Shown one piece after another: positions 17,260 to 24,244 of a DNA stretch of 64,000 nucleotides. Within the stretch, counting starts at the first letter, position 1. Each line of letters starts with the position of its first letter. The stretch comes from Lacticaseibacillus yichunensis. GTDB lineage: Bacteria > Bacillota > Bacilli > Lactobacillales > Lactobacillaceae. A program made the position numbers and the translations under genes. The stretch spans positions 1 through 64,000 of the forward strand of contig NZ_RHOG01000006.1 of assembly GCF_003946405.1 (NCBI RefSeq), read 5' to 3'. The notes beneath the pieces are model-generated. The model did no database searches, was not told the DNA's origin, and saw only the letters and a program-made list of their open reading frames with translations.

Positions 17260-17718
17260 ATGGAAACCGTGGTTCTGACCGCAAAACTGCTGCGGCAAAA
17301 GCCCGCCCTGGTGACCTGGGCGACAACGCTTTTGAATAAGGTCCACTGGCAAGCCGGCCCCCATTTGGCGAAGCTGCTTGCCGGGGCCGGCTTGAAAAAA
17401 ACGGAATGCGTCATTCTATTGCTACAGAATGACGCATTGATCGGCTTTTGCGCCTTGGTTGACCAAGACATCGTGCTGGACACTGACTACGCGCCGTTTG
17501 TGTCCTCTGTTTATGTGGACCCTGCTTTTCGCGGCCAGGGCCTGAGCATGACCCTCGTCGGCCTGGCGGAACAGCGCGCTCAAGCCGGTGGTGCGACGGC
17601 GCTGTACATCGTCACCCAACATACGGGGCTGTACGAGCATCGCGGCTTCAAGCAGATCGGCGTGGGCAAAGACATTTTTGACCGGCCGATGCGACTGTTG
17701 GCGAAAAAATTGGGGTGA
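17260..17718 (+). CDS. GNAT family N-acetyltransferase
   Basis: A 152-residue acetyltransferase of the GNAT superfamily. It contains FVSSVYVDPAFRGQGLSMTLVGLAEQRA, in which the acetyl-CoA binding pattern (R/Q)xxGxG/A appears as RGQGLS. A C-terminal TALYIVTQHTGLYEHRGF is typical of the fold. The substrate is unknown. I prefer the ATG at 17260 (METVVLTAK) to an in-frame ATG 48 bp earlier that lies inside the preceding gene; the ribosome binding site is weak, which suggests coupling. A strong terminator follows. Confidence 0.85.
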   Translation: METVVLTAKLLRQKPALVTWATTLLNKVHWQAGPHLAKLLAGAGLKKTECVILLLQNDALIGFCALVDQDIVLDTDYAPFVSSVYVDPAFRGQGLSMTLVGLAEQRAQAGGATALYIVTQHTGLYEHRGFKQIGVGKDIFDRPMRLLAKKLG

Positions 17719-17744
17719 CATCCTGATTGCCTGATCATCCGACA

Positions 17745-17798
17745 AAAAAGGGCCAGTGCACACGCTGTAATTTCCGCATGCGTGTGCACTGGCCTTTC
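17745..17798. terminator. Strong bidirectional terminator
   Basis: GGCCAGTGCACACGC (17751-17765) pairs perfectly with 17780-17794. A-run and T-rich flanks serve both strands. It separates the convergent GNAT and YxeA genes. Confidence 0.92.
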
Positions 17799-17826
17799 GT
17801 GTCTTATCAATTATTTTGTGGCTCGC

Positions 17827-18219
17827 TTACTGATTTTTGATCGCGCTGAGGGCTTTGGCTGGGACGTCGCCTTCGCTGATCGTCCATGGGCCATTTGTCA
17901 CCCGTTTTTGTGAGATCTTCGCGCGGACATAGGTGCCCGGCGTGAGCGGTGTTGGGTCGGCACTTTCCGGGCCATCATAGGACAGCGTGGTCTTGTTGCC
18001 CGAGGCGTCGTAAAAGTCGAAGGTATATTTGATCATGTAATATTGCTTCCCGTTGACCTTATAATCGGTGCCCTTGGCCGTCTTCGATTTTTCCTTGACG
18101 CCTTCCGTCACCACCGCGTATGCGTCATGGCTGTGATAGGTGGTGTCCCAGTAGCGGTACCCGACAAATCCGAGGGCAGCGATGAGAATCACCGCGATGA
18201 GCCCAGCAATTTTTTTCAT
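17827..18219 (-). CDS. YxeA family (DUF1093) exported protein
   Basis: A 130-residue protein with an N-terminal membrane anchor or signal segment (about 4-22) followed by the small beta-barrel of the YxeA/DUF1093 family (YYMIKYTFDFYDASGNKTTLSY, in part). YxeA-like proteins are small exported proteins, often next to ABC transporters; their role is unclear. No transporter is present here. It directly follows a 61-residue protein gene and belongs to a three-gene minus-strand unit. Confidence 0.8.
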   Translation of the reverse strand: MKKIAGLIAVILIAALGFVGYRYWDTTYHSHDAYAVVTEGVKEKSKTAKGTDYKVNGKQYYMIKYTFDFYDASGNKTTLSYDGPESADPTPLTPGTYVRAKISQKRVTNGPWTISEGDVPAKALSAIKNQ

Positions 18220-18404
18220 TATCGTTTCTCCTTGTCTTTCGGTTGTGCCCCATCGCGCGGATCGTGTCTGGCGGCCGACTGCTTAAACGCGGTCTGGAAG
18301 CGGTGAAACAAACTTGGATCACTTTCGCGCGCGACCTTGACCATTTTGGCAAAATCATACGTGGTCGGATCGACGTCATTGCTTTTATTTTTATTGAACC
18401 ACAT
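18219..18404 (-). CDS. Small 61-residue charged protein
   Basis: A 61-residue protein starting MWFNKNKSND and ending KDKEKR. It is mostly polar with one possible amphipathic helix around 17-42 (FAKMVKVARESDPSLFHRF, in part). It begins 8 bp after the stop of the membrane protein gene, with GAAGGG as a ribosome binding site, and its stop overlaps the yxeA-like start. I do not recognise the family. The tight packing supports a real gene. Confidence 0.6.
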   Translation of the reverse strand: MWFNKNKSNDVDPTTYDFAKMVKVARESDPSLFHRFQTAFKQSAARHDPRDGAQPKDKEKR

Positions 18405-18412
18405 TTTATTTT

Positions 18413-18790
18413 TCACCCTTCCACGCTCACCAACCGGCGTCGCGTGCTGCGCATCAACAGCGCCAGTGCGAGCAGGTGCACGACCAGGATTACTGGGCTG
18501 TAATTGGGAATCAACGCATACGCGATGTAGACGCAGACACCCAGCGTGTTGGCGACCATGCCCATTTTCGACGTCAGGGATTTCGCGTAACTGAGCACAT
18601 GAAGCGCCGCGCCGACCAGGTTGAGCCACCACCACTGCAAGGTCCAGGTGAAAAGCAGGTCGCCGCATGCCGGCAGGGAAAATTGATGTTGAACGACAAG
18701 CGACAGCGCCGCCGCCACCATGACGCCTGTGATGAATACCGCATACATGAAGCCATAAAGCGCGGGGAGTTTTACCAGCGAGAGTTTCAC
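18413..18790 (-). CDS. Small integral membrane protein, unknown function
   Basis: A 125-residue protein with four likely membrane spans and a basic C-terminal tail (RSTRRRL). I chose a GTG start at 18790 because AGGAAG lies at good spacing; an ATG 33 bp upstream has no ribosome binding site. A minus-strand -10 TATACT lies at 18825-18830 with a weak TTGTTT-like -35. It is the first gene of the unit with the 61-residue protein and the YxeA-like protein. Function unknown. Confidence 0.7.
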   Translation of the reverse strand: MKLSLVKLPALYGFMYAVFITGVMVAAALSLVVQHQFSLPACGDLLFTWTLQWWWLNLVGAALHVLSYAKSLTSKMGMVANTLGVCVYIAYALIPNYSPVILVVHLLALALLMRSTRRRLVSVEG

Positions 18791-18908
18791 GTTCGCACTT
18801 CCTATGTCTTTAATGAATAACATAAGTATACAGAGTTACGCGGCGAAAACAAATCTCTTCAGCCCCCTTTGCAAAATAATAATGATTTGCTATACTGGTA
18901 AACGTTCT

Positions 18909-18996
18909 GGAGAGTTGGCAGAGTGGTAATGCAACGGACTCGAAATCCGTCGAACCGGCTAATACCGGCGCGCAGGTTCAAATCCTGTACTCTCCT
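18909..18996 (+). tRNA. tRNA-Ser(CGA)
   Basis: An 88-nt cloverleaf. The acceptor GGAGAGT pairs with ACTCTCC, and the anticodon arm ACGGA-CTCGAAA-TCCGT reads CGA for UCG serine codons. A long variable arm and the T-arm GGTTCAAATCC follow. No CCA is encoded. The gene is the attachment site of the IME: its last 59-60 bp are repeated at 23806-23864. The gene remains whole because the element end restores the 3' half. Confidence 0.96.
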
Positions 18997-18997
18997 T
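18938..18997 (+). repeat. attL: tRNA-Ser 3' half
   Basis: A 60-bp segment starting ACTCGAAATCC in the anticodon loop and running through the end of the tRNA to CTCCTT. It matches 23806-23864 except for one missing base and one substitution in the variable arm. Confidence 0.93.
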
Positions 18998-19022
18998 CAT
19001 AAAACGTTGATATGACAGAGTT

Positions 19023-19050
19023 CCGCAGCCTTTCTAGGTTGCGGTTTTTT
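19023..19050 (+). terminator. Terminator after tRNA-Ser, supplied by the element
   Basis: CCGCA pairs with TGCGG (19023-19043) and a T-run follows. It lies inside the element, so it now terminates the tRNA transcript in place of the original one near 23.9 kb. Confidence 0.8.
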
Positions 19051-19177
19051 GTTGCTTTCAAACGCTTGTTCGGGTCGGAATCGGCCTTCCAGTACCAGTG
19101 CAGTACCAGTTCGAAAAATCAGACCGCCGGTTTTGGCGGCAAACGTGTTCGGAATTTCATGTGATCAGACCTTTCTC

Positions 19178-20296
19178 TTAGAAGAATTTGTCGAGGGCAT
19201 CGGCCGTTTCGCGTTGCTTGTTGGGGAAAAGATGCCCGTAAGTGTCAATCGTGGTGACGATGCTGGCATGCCCCAGTCGTTCCTTGATGATCGTGTACTC
19301 TGTTTCTTGGTCGATCAACAAGGCAACGTGCGAGTGCCGGAAGTCGTGAATACGAATTTGCTTCATCATGGGATCGCGCTTGCAGATACGTTTGTAGCGC
19401 ATGCGGATCGTATGCTTGTTGCGGCGTATCAGCGTTGCTTGGAACATTGGCGTATCTTCGCTCCAGTCGAGGGCTAAGTCGTACTTAAAGAGTTCTTGTT
19501 GCTGTTCACGCCATTGCAGGAGCAAGGCGATCATGCCTTGGTTGAGGCTGATGCGGCGGTTGCTGGCCTTAGACTTTGGTGGCGTAATGATATCCACGCC
19601 GCCGCGTCGGAACACAGATTTGCTGACAGTCAGCTCTTTGCGTTTGAAGTCGAGATCCGACCAGTCTAGCGCGCAAAGTTCGCCGACCCGCAGGCCAGAG
19701 AAGAACAGTAGTGAGAACAACACATACCAGTCGAATTCCTCTGGCAGGTGAATCAGCTCGGTAAACGCGTGAAATTCATCAGGCGTGTAGAATTCCATTT
19801 TCTTGCGTTCGATTTTGAGCTTCTTCACGCCAATACAAGGATTTTCGACAATCACTTTCTCCTCAACGGCAACGTCGAGAATCAGCTTCAACTCAATCAA
19901 GGTCTTGTTGTTGGTGTTGTTGCTCAAATCGCGTTCTTCGGTGAGCCATTCTTGAAAGTCGCGTATATGCTCGCTAGTCAGGCGCTTAATATCGGCATTG
20001 ACGAAGAATGTCTGGATATAGCGCTTGTACACGGCGCGTTGTGACTGCAAGTAGGACGGCTTAATATGGATCTTAACGCGGTTCACGTACCGCTCGAATA
20101 ATTCGTCGAAGGTGACTGTTTCTTGATTGAACAGTCGGTCGACGCTAGTGCGCATCATCTCCTTTTCAACTTCGCGGGCAGCCGCCATTGAATGAATGCC
20201 TTGTTTCTTTTTGCGGCGGCGCCTGCCGGTGACGGGATCAGTGCCAAACGAGACACTGACAACATAGGTGCCATTAGGTGCTTGGGTAATGCTCAT
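19178..20296 (-). CDS. int: Tyrosine recombinase (integrase)
   Basis: Catalyses integration and excision of the element at tRNA-Ser. The 372-residue protein has an arm-DNA-binding AP2-like domain (about 1-50, SVSFGTDPVTGRRRRKKKQG), a SAM-like core-binding domain (about 65-150) and the catalytic domain (about 170-372). The catalytic arginine is in FFSGLRVGELCALDW, the lysine in PPKSKASNRR, the HxxR-type box in IRIHDFRHSH, the second His in GHASIVTT and the nucleophile Tyr in DTYGHLF. The ATG at 20296 has GGAGG. The extra 34 codons upstream have no ribosome binding site. Confidence 0.95.
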   Translation of the reverse strand: MSITQAPNGTYVVSVSFGTDPVTGRRRRKKKQGIHSMAAAREVEKEMMRTSVDRLFNQETVTFDELFERYVNRVKIHIKPSYLQSQRAVYKRYIQTFFVNADIKRLTSEHIRDFQEWLTEERDLSNNTNNKTLIELKLILDVAVEEKVIVENPCIGVKKLKIERKKMEFYTPDEFHAFTELIHLPEEFDWYVLFSLLFFSGLRVGELCALDWSDLDFKRKELTVSKSVFRRGGVDIITPPKSKASNRRISLNQGMIALLLQWREQQQELFKYDLALDWSEDTPMFQATLIRRNKHTIRMRYKRICKRDPMMKQIRIHDFRHSHVALLIDQETEYTIIKERLGHASIVTTIDTYGHLFPNKQRETADALDKFF

Positions 20297-20394
20297 TTCA
20301 TACCTCCAAATAATTGAAGGCACGCTTGCTTTGGTCGTTGACCATGATATACTTGGCTTGTCTAGGGCAAAGTATCGGGTGCGTGCAATCACGT

Positions 20395-21621
20395 TCATTC
20401 GTTGCTTTGTTTTTTTTCGTCTTCATGTTGCGCCTGTTCAAATACCTCCTTGAGTAACGTCTTCTGTTGCGGCGATAATTCAGCCTCGTTAATCATATCC
20501 GCGATCATGTCAGTACCATTGAGTGAATCGACTTGCTGAACCATTTTCAGACTGGGCGCGACTTGCTTGGTCAGCCAGTTCAGCACGCTGTCCATCGTGA
20601 TTGGTTCTGGCCGCATTGCTAGTTTCAAGCGATTACGGTTATCGCCGATAAAAGTTTGCCAGTCTGGATCTAGTGGACAATCGGCTAATTTCTTTGAGCC
20701 TTGTGGCGTTACGACCCGCAAGTAATGGTTGATGATCCCGAAGACGACCGTTTCGGCGTCTTGGCAGGCCAGCAGTTCCTTCATGGCTTTTTGAGCACGC
20801 TGGTCGCGAAGTCGGACTTCAAACCGGTTGAGGATTGGAGAATCCTCTGGATAGTCGATTTTGTTTTTGAAATATTGCTCGATGTCCTTTTGATAGCCAA
20901 TCATTTGCACCAAACTTTGTGGTGAACCGAATTGAACGGTTTTTCCGACGCGGCCTTTCTTAATGGTTTCGATTGCGCCTTTACTCTTGAACAAGCTCAC
21001 TAGTTCTTCTTTTTCGACTTTTTGAATCAGGTGGGGAATGTCGATAATCCCGACGGTATCATTGATGGCGAAGTCAACCCGTTTGTAGATCCCAGTTAGG
21101 TCATCGCAGGCCTGAAAAAAGTCGAACCAAGTTAGCCCATCTCGGACAAGCACTGCTTCTAGTTGACGGCAACCAGAGCCGTGCATCTCAATCATTGTTC
21201 CCAGATAGGCATTCGGGCCGCCCACGCGGGTACTCATGATTGAAATATCGCCACGCTGAATCGTGTAGTCGAACCCATAAAATGCCTTTTCAGTTAAGGA
21301 GAAGAAGTCCCTGTTCATTGGAAACAGCTTCTTGAACACATACTCGGCGTCTTGCGTATTGAACCGCACCCGCACGTAATCGACTAAGATAAACATCGAA
21401 TCACGATTGGTCAGGCCAAGGAGCGCGTGGCCTAGGCGTCGTTGTATTTCTTCGGTTAACGTAGCGCGTCCATTTAACAGCCGATTGACATAGGAGCGCG
21501 TCATGCCTAATTGCGCCGCAAGTTGCGTTTGACTGATACCGGCATCAGTCATCTGTTGGCGAAATTCCACCAACCAGCCGTGTCCAGTATGATCACGGCC
21601 ATTCATCATTGTTTTGTCCAT
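20395..21621 (-). CDS. MobT/Rep_trans-type relaxase or replication initiator
   Basis: A 408-residue protein with an N-terminal XRE helix-turn-helix (about 15-70, TQLAAQLGMTRSYVNRLLNG) followed by a replication initiation factor domain (PF02486 type, about 75-300, including MIEMHGSGCRQLE). This architecture is that of Tn916 Orf20 and ICEBs1 NicK, the MobT relaxases that nick oriT to start transfer and rolling-circle replication. The ATG at 21621 has GAGGTG. An inverted repeat like the nick region of these systems lies 110 bp upstream. A pure replication initiator is the alternative. Confidence 0.85.
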   Translation of the reverse strand: MDKTMMNGRDHTGHGWLVEFRQQMTDAGISQTQLAAQLGMTRSYVNRLLNGRATLTEEIQRRLGHALLGLTNRDSMFILVDYVRVRFNTQDAEYVFKKLFPMNRDFFSLTEKAFYGFDYTIQRGDISIMSTRVGGPNAYLGTMIEMHGSGCRQLEAVLVRDGLTWFDFFQACDDLTGIYKRVDFAINDTVGIIDIPHLIQKVEKEELVSLFKSKGAIETIKKGRVGKTVQFGSPQSLVQMIGYQKDIEQYFKNKIDYPEDSPILNRFEVRLRDQRAQKAMKELLACQDAETVVFGIINHYLRVVTPQGSKKLADCPLDPDWQTFIGDNRNRLKLAMRPEPITMDSVLNWLTKQVAPSLKMVQQVDSLNGTDMIADMINEAELSPQQKTLLKEVFEQAQHEDEKKQSNE

Positions 21622-21731
21622 TGCTCACCTCGTGTGCTCTGATTTCGCCGTCCGCGAACAGCCGATTGCCGTGCATAGCGGTGAATCGCCTGTGTTTTCT
21701 GCCTCGTTTCGGATTGTTGTTGTCATTTTGT

Positions 21732-21755
21732 GCCCCCCTGTTAGAATACGGGGGC
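21732..21755 (-). promoter_or_regulatory. Candidate oriT / nick region
   Basis: On the minus strand this is a 24-bp imperfect palindrome: GCCCCC, then GTATTC, then TAACAGGGGGGC. It resembles the oriT core of ICEBs1, as I recall it, in which a C-run and a G-run flank a segment ending CTAACAGGGGGG. It lies just upstream of the relaxase gene, where MobT-type oriT sites occur. A GC-rich tract with further inverted repeats follows up to 21835. Confidence 0.7.
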
Positions 21756-21834
21756 TTGGGCGGCCGGCTAACGCCGACCGCCGCCGCTCGCGCTAGCGGC
21801 TTTCGCGCTGCACGCCGCGCGCGGCGGCGTGGTG

Positions 21835-22035
21835 TTACGTGACCATTGCCAGATCTTCAAATGGATTGAAGCCTAACAGACTGACGATAGCGTGGAGTGG
21901 GACTTGACCGCACTTGCGGTTTGCATAGAAGCAGTGACCGTCTGCGACTAAGTTTAGTTTGCATTGATGGATAATCTGTCCGGCTTTGTAACCGGAAAAG
22001 CCAAGCTGCATAAGCATCTTCTTGTCGACTAACAT
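21835..22035 (-). CDS. DUF3173 family protein
   Basis: A 66-residue protein (MLVDKKMLMQLGFSGYKAGQ...) of the DUF3173 type, small helix-turn-helix-like proteins typically encoded with MobT relaxases and integrases in IMEs and ICEs. A role as excisionase or as relaxase accessory is likely by context. The ATG at 22035 has GAGGTG at good distance; an ATG eight codons upstream lacks one. It is the first gene of the minus-strand DUF3173-relaxase-integrase module. Confidence 0.75.
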   Translation of the reverse strand: MLVDKKMLMQLGFSGYKAGQIIHQCKLNLVADGHCFYANRKCGQVPLHAIVSLLGFNPFEDLAMVT

Positions 22036-22094
22036 GTAATCACCTCTTTTGGTTTGCATTTAACAGGTATGGGTTTATAATCTGCTATGGCTGA

Positions 22095-22123
22095 ATCATA
22101 TCATCCTCCAAGAGACTTATCAA
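22095..22123 (-). promoter_or_regulatory. Promoter of the mobilisation module
   Basis: The minus strand has TTGATA (22118-22123), a 17-bp spacer and TATGAT (22095-22100), a near-consensus sigma-A promoter reading into the DUF3173, relaxase and integrase genes. It diverges from the regulator promoter. Confidence 0.8.
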
Positions 22124-22165
22124 CCTCTTTAGGTAAATTACAAACAGGTTTCGTTTAATTATGTC

Positions 22166-22194
22166 TTGACACTTTCAATAGGTTTCATTAAGCT
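22166..22194 (+). promoter_or_regulatory. Promoter of the XRE regulator with repeated operator-like motif
   Basis: A consensus -35 TTGACA (22166-22171) with a weak -10 TAAGCT at 17 bp spacing. The motif AGGTTTCRTT occurs at 22146-22155 and 22180-22189, bracketing the -35, and may be bound by the regulator itself. Confidence 0.6.
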
Positions 22195-22227
22195 TCAAGT
22201 AAGGCCACACAAAGGAGAAATCAACCC

Positions 22228-22749
22228 ATGTTTGGAAAAAGCGAAGAAGGTATCGACAAGAAGCTCGCTAGAAATATACGCCGTATTCGTATGGAACGCG
22301 GCATGACGCAAAAAGACCTTGCTGATGCGATGGGCAGCATCGAGCAAAGTGTGTCTAAGTTTGAGCGGGCGATCTCTGCACCGTCCGCTAAAGCGATTAT
22401 GCAGTTATGTGAGGCGTTGCAAGTGACGCCCAACGACTTGTATCTCAATGATGCGGACTGGCGCAGCTGGCAGTCAGAGAAGCTCGAACACCAAGACCAT
22501 TCCGTTAACGGTTTGGTCGATCACGTCGAAATGGTTCAGAAGATGTTTGCAGAAGCAGAACTCGCCCGCAAAGCCGGAGATGAGAAGCTGGAGCGTGCTA
22601 CTCTAGATCAAATCATTCAGATGTACATGTGGACTAACGACCATTTTCGTGAAGTTGCGCACCTACTGGACCGGCGTTACGTGACCGACTACCTCGACAA
22701 GATGGAAAAGGAAACTCGTGACGCAATGATGAATGATGCTAATCGTTAG
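22228..22749 (+). CDS. XRE family transcriptional regulator
   Basis: A 173-residue protein with an N-terminal helix-turn-helix (about 13-68, MTQKDLADAMGSIEQSVSKFE) and a helical C-terminal part of unknown function (about 85-170). It is divergent from the mobilisation genes, the usual place of the element repressor. It has AAAGGAG 9 bp before the ATG. There is no peptidase domain of the ImmA type nearby, so induction is not explained by the visible genes. Confidence 0.88.
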   Translation: MFGKSEEGIDKKLARNIRRIRMERGMTQKDLADAMGSIEQSVSKFERAISAPSAKAIMQLCEALQVTPNDLYLNDADWRSWQSEKLEHQDHSVNGLVDHVEMVQKMFAEAELARKAGDEKLERATLDQIIQMYMWTNDHFREVAHLLDRRYVTDYLDKMEKETRDAMMNDANR

Positions 22750-22807
22750 ATTCTTGTACGTTTAACTTGTTTATAGTGGGACATCTATTTTGCTCCGTAA
22801 GTTCAGC

Positions 22808-22816
22808 TGGTATAAT
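22808..22816 (+). promoter_or_regulatory. Extended -10 promoter of the lipoprotein gene
   Basis: TGGTATAAT gives a start point near 22823. It lies after the regulator stop, so the cargo gene has its own promoter and is probably expressed in the integrated state. Confidence 0.75.
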
Positions 22817-22856
22817 AGTGACAAATAGAGGCAAAAAAGAAAGTGGGTTGAGACAT

Positions 22857-23615
22857 TTGAAGAAGTTTTTGGGAATTTTGGGTGGGCTCTTGTTAGTGGG
22901 AAGTTTGTTTATGCTGACCGGCTGTAGTGAGGAAAAAGCATTATTTTTAGATGTTCCGACATCTATCGAAGCTGACACTGGTGGGAATGTTACGATTAAA
23001 GGAAAGACATTGCCTGATACAGACGTAAAGATTGGCCTAGGAATTATTGGGGACAGCACGACATCAGATGAAAAAGGGAATTTTTCACTAAAATACGAGC
23101 TGTCATCGGAGGACGAATCTTCGACGATTAAGATTACAGCTAAAAGCGATGACGATAAAAAAACAAAATCAGTTACGGTAAAACCGAACGCTGCTAAAAT
23201 GTCTAGTCAGAAGGCTGCATCATCTTCTAGTGAAAGTGCAGCGAAAGCATCAGAGTCTTCTGCAAGTGCATCATCACAAGCAGATCAGGCGAAAATTGAA
23301 GCAGTGGCCAAGAATTATACCACGTCATATCAGGTTAAATTTCAAGACTACACGGTTATTTACTTAATTAACGAAAAAACCAAAACCATTGCGATGACCA
23401 CTTCCGATGAACCCGAACATGTATCAACAAGTCAGTACACTGGCAACTTCAACGATGGTATTGACTTTAATATGGACGGACTAGCAATGCATGCGCACTA
23501 TCATTACGTAGATCAACCGGCTGCCTTAATTGTCACCGATGAGTCTGGAAACGAAAATAAGGCAGTACAAATAGATCCAGCAACATCAGTTCAGTACTAC
23601 CACTTATATAAGTGA
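22857..23615 (+). CDS. Cargo lipoprotein with Ig-like domain
   Basis: A roughly 252-residue surface lipoprotein, function unknown. The start is probably TTG at 22857 (LKKFLGILGG...), or TTG at 22848; an ATG at 22767 lies upstream of the promoter. A signal peptide ends in the lipobox LTGC with the lipidated Cys near residue 21. A bacterial Ig-like region follows (about 30-95), then a Ser/Ala-rich linker (about 105-140), and a C-terminal domain ending in VQYYHLYK. By position beside the element repressor it resembles superinfection-exclusion lipoproteins of temperate phages, but I cannot show homology. Confidence 0.75.
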   Translation: MKKFLGILGGLLLVGSLFMLTGCSEEKALFLDVPTSIEADTGGNVTIKGKTLPDTDVKIGLGIIGDSTTSDEKGNFSLKYELSSEDESSTIKITAKSDDDKKTKSVTVKPNAAKMSSQKAASSSSESAAKASESSASASSQADQAKIEAVAKNYTTSYQVKFQDYTVIYLINEKTKTIAMTTSDEPEHVSTSQYTGNFNDGIDFNMDGLAMHAHYHYVDQPAALIVTDESGNENKAVQIDPATSVQYYHLYK

Positions 23616-23805
23616 CTCTGTCAAATTGGTAAAGTATGATATTTCTTTATAACAAAAAGGCCGCCAACCAGTGACGACCAACCAAGTATATTTGCGTGCC
23701 AATTCAGTACCACTTCATCCAAATTCAGCCGATTTCAATCGTTCCAATCGCACCAAGAATGCCGTTAAATCAGCAATCCGACGCCATCCAAGCCGTCAGA
23801 TTACA

Positions 23806-23864
23806 ACTCGAAATCCGTCGAACCGGTAACACCGGCGCGCAGGTTCAAATCCTGTACTCTCCTT
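23806..23864 (+). repeat. attR: duplicated tRNA-Ser 3' half
   Basis: A 59-bp copy of the tRNA-Ser 3' half with CCGG-TAAC in place of CCGGCTAAT in the variable arm. It has no 5' half, so it is not a working tRNA. It is the original chromosomal 3' end left behind after integration. Confidence 0.93.
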
Positions 23865-23892
23865 TCAGTGCCTTTTTCAGAGTTTAGTTGGA

Positions 23893-23930
23893 CCCGGAAA
23901 TGCCGTTAAATCAGCGTTTTCGGGTTTTTG
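23893..23930 (+). terminator. Original tRNA-Ser terminator, displaced by integration
   Basis: CCCGGAAA pairs with TTTTCGGG (23917-23924) with one wobble, and a T-run follows. It stands 30 bp after attR at the place expected for the tRNA terminator before insertion. Confidence 0.7.
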
Positions 23931-24070
23931 TTTTCGACTGATTTAGAGTGAATTCGATACTGGAGTGCACAAAAAGGGCATCGCTCTCAACTTATTTTAA
24001 TGACGCTTAGGATTGAGACCAAAAGACCGAGCGAACGTACTCAATAGAAAAATCATGAGGAGGCCAAATC

Positions 24071-24244
24071 ATGCCAAACATTGAAACAAAAATAAGTGCC
24101 GATCTGCTGGCGAGACTGGAAGATAATTCAAAGTATGAGCCAACATTTTACCAACAGAACAATGCACAGTTCGAAAAAATTATAGACCAGCTGCTAAAGG
24201 ACGAACACGTCGCTCTTGCCATGCGGTTGTTGGCAGATGCATGA
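24071..24244 (+). CDS. Small 57-residue protein, antitoxin-like size
   Basis: A short gene with a very good ribosome binding site (GAGGAGG, 7 bp before the ATG). The 57-residue product starts MPNIETKISADLLARLE and ends MRLLADA; it is helical and acidic. I do not recognise it. Size and composition recall antitoxins of type II systems, but the only frame after it, overlapping by ATGA, is 33 codons and not recognisable as a toxin. It lies just right of attR, so it may be a remnant of an older insertion. Confidence 0.5.
   Translation: MPNIETKISADLLARLEDNSKYEPTFYQQNNAQFEKIIDQLLKDEHVALAMRLLADA

Larger units (their letters stand above)
18938..23864. mobile_element. Integrative and mobilizable element in tRNA-Ser(CGA)
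   Basis: A 4.9-kb element between two copies of the tRNA-Ser 3' half (18938-18997 and 23806-23864). It encodes a tyrosine integrase next to the tRNA, a MobT/Rep_trans-like relaxase, a DUF3173 protein, an XRE regulator and one lipoprotein. An oriT-like inverted repeat lies upstream of the relaxase gene. There is no coupling protein or mating-channel gene, so transfer would depend on a helper conjugative element. The right part looks lower in GC than the flanks. The modules match IMEs with MobT relaxases known from Firmicutes. Confidence 0.88.

Noticed and set aside
23806-23864. A second tRNA-Ser gene
   Set aside because: Only the 3' half is present; acceptor 5' strand and D-arm are missing. 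It is the attR copy.
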